DNA of 64,000 nt from Corallococcus coralloides DSM 2259 (lineage in GTDB: Bacteria > Myxococcota > Myxococcia > Myxococcales > Myxococcaceae): assembly GCF_000255295.1 (NCBI RefSeq), contig NC_017030.1:7848328-7912327 (forward strand), read 5' to 3'. Below, piece after piece: positions 63,156-64,000 of the stretch. The notes beneath the pieces are model-generated. The model made no database searches. It saw only the letters and a list, made by a program, of their open reading frames with translations, and had not been told where the DNA came from. Each line of letters opens with the position of its first letter. Within the stretch, counting starts at the first letter, position 1. The position numbers and the translations under genes were made by a program.

Positions 63156-64000
63156 GTGAACGACAGGAAGACACGGCGGGTGCTCCCCGCAGTCGAAGTC
63201 ATCCGCAGGCCGGGCTCCACGCCCGGCGGCCCGGTGACGCCGTCCTCGACTGCCCCCACCCCCTCCCCCACGCCGAGGCCCACGCCCCGGCCCACGCCGG
63301 TGGCGCCGTCCGCCCCGGTGGCCCCCCCCAGCGCGGAAGGCGCTCCCCGCGCGGCGACGCCGGCCCCCCGTCCCACGCCGGGCGTGTCGCCCGCGCCCCG
63401 GCCGAGCGGCCTTTCCCCCTCGCCCCGGCCGGCCGCGTCCGTGGCCCCGTCCGCTCCCCCTCCCCGCCCGGCTCCGGGCCCGGTGGGGACGGCGGGCACG
63501 ACAGGCTCGGCGCCGACGGCCTCCTCCGTGCCTCCCCGGCCGTCCGGTCCGCCGGCGCCGGGCTTCACGCCAGGGGCCTCGGCGCGTCCGCCTCCCCGGG
63601 GTCCCGGGATGGGCGGGCCTCCGCGCGCGGGTGGGCCTCCGGGCCGCTTCGCGCCGCGCCCCAGCACGCCGCGCCCGCCGCCCACGCCGGAGCAGATCCT
63701 GGCGCTGGCCACGCGCGAGCACGTGCCGGCGCGCATCGCCAAGGGTGAGCTGGAAGGGAAGATGAAGGCGCGCATCTGGCGCAAGCTGCACGCCGAGGAG
63801 GCGAAGCGCTTCGACCAGGTCTACGAGCTGATGGGCCAGACGCCGGGCCTGTCGCTGGGAGACGCGTTCGGCATCCTCCAGAGCGGCCTCACCGTGCAGG
63901 AGTTCATGGCGCGCAAGGAGCGCAGCCAGCGCAAGGCGGCCATCAAGCAGGCGCGCGGCCAGGTGGACAACGCGCTCGTCGCGGACTTCCTGGGCGCCTT
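63156..64000 (+). CDS. Pro-rich protein of unknown function, N-terminal part (runs off window)
   Basis: An open frame from GTG 63156 has no stop before 64000, giving at least 281 residues. It begins VNDRKTRRVLPAVEVIRR, then a long Pro/Ala/Thr/Arg stretch with PTP repeats (about 30-165), and ends in a charged helical domain (TPEQILALATREHVPARIAKGELEGK onwards cut to 20 as TPEQILALATREHVPARIAK). The helical region looks folded and includes EFMARKERSQRKAA. I do not recognise it. Start and downstream limits are uncertain; codon bias and the clear folded segment support it being real, in preference to the antisense frame over the same bases. Confidence 0.65.
   Translation, partial: MNDRKTRRVLPAVEVIRRPGSTPGGPVTPSSTAPTPSPTPRPTPRPTPVAPSAPVAPPSAEGAPRAATPAPRPTPGVSPAPRPSGLSPSPRPAASVAPSAPPPRPAPGPVGTAGTTGSAPTASSVPPRPSGPPAPGFTPGASARPPPRGPGMGGPPRAGGPPGRFAPRPSTPRPPPTPEQILALATREHVPARIAKGELEGKMKARIWRKLHAEEAKRFDQVYELMGQTPGLSLGDAFGILQSGLTVQEFMARKERSQRKAAIKQARGQVDNALVADFLGA

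Noticed and set aside
63092-63784. Minus-strand open frame over the last gene
   Set aside because: Gly/Arg-rich with no folded segment; the plus-strand frame has a coherent helical domain and no stop.

Overview
The window is high-GC (about 70 percent) bacterial DNA whose gene content and order point to a myxobacterium of the family Myxococcaceae, probably Corallococcus or a close relative of Myxococcus. The main evidence is the complete type IV pilus (pil) cluster in the order known from Myxococcus xanthus, with the polarity genes sgmX and mglC at the same positions relative to pilQ, and a CarF homologue. I saw no rRNA, tRNA, insertion sequence, prophage or CRISPR array, and no intergenic gap is longer than 300 bases.

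Region 1 (1-6.1 kb): the end of a cell-division block on the minus strand (EnvC-like peptidase partner, ftsX, ftsE), a protein I assign to RomY, divergent carF (plasmalogen synthesis), murI, and a lipoprotein built from three Cys-paired repeats. Region 2 (6.2-9.5 kb): a Tol envelope operon (tolQ, tolR, tolA-like, tolB). Region 3 (9.5-18.5 kb): single metabolic or accessory genes: a class V aminotransferase, Ppx/GppA, a Spinster-like MFS permease, an AraC regulator, a CPYC-type flavin oxidoreductase, an acyltransferase and a subtilisin-like lipoprotein protease.

Region 4 (18.5-23.2 kb) looks like a self-contained accessory module. An ECF sigma factor and its membrane anti-sigma factor are divergent from a three-gene operon for a secreted caspase-fold protease with an EF-hand loop, a small membrane protein and an Ig-domain lipoprotein. 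A perfect 12-bp inverted repeat abuts both divergent start codons. This is my best candidate for an undescribed system.

Region 5 (23.2-39 kb, minus strand): a lipoprotein, an Omp85/TamA protein with about seven POTRA-like units, tamB, a GspA/ExeA-type ATPase, sgmX, accC, accB, efp, mglC and a lipoprotein. Region 6 (39-59.6 kb): pilQPONM, pilR2, pilS2, pilD, then plus-strand pilA with a sigma-54 promoter and strong terminator, pilGHI, then minus-strand pilR, pilS, pilC, pilT, pilB. Region 7 (59.8-64 kb): ribF, trmB, a response-regulator diguanylate cyclase, a small lipoprotein, and the start of a Pro-rich protein that runs off the window.

The genes fit together as an envelope and polar-motility neighbourhood. 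PilB (with an N-terminal MshEN domain) and PilT drive extension and retraction. SgmX, MglC and the RomY candidate belong to the MglA polarity system that decides which pole is active. Tol and Tam maintain the outer membrane. Family assignments rest on motifs visible in the translations; no database search was run.
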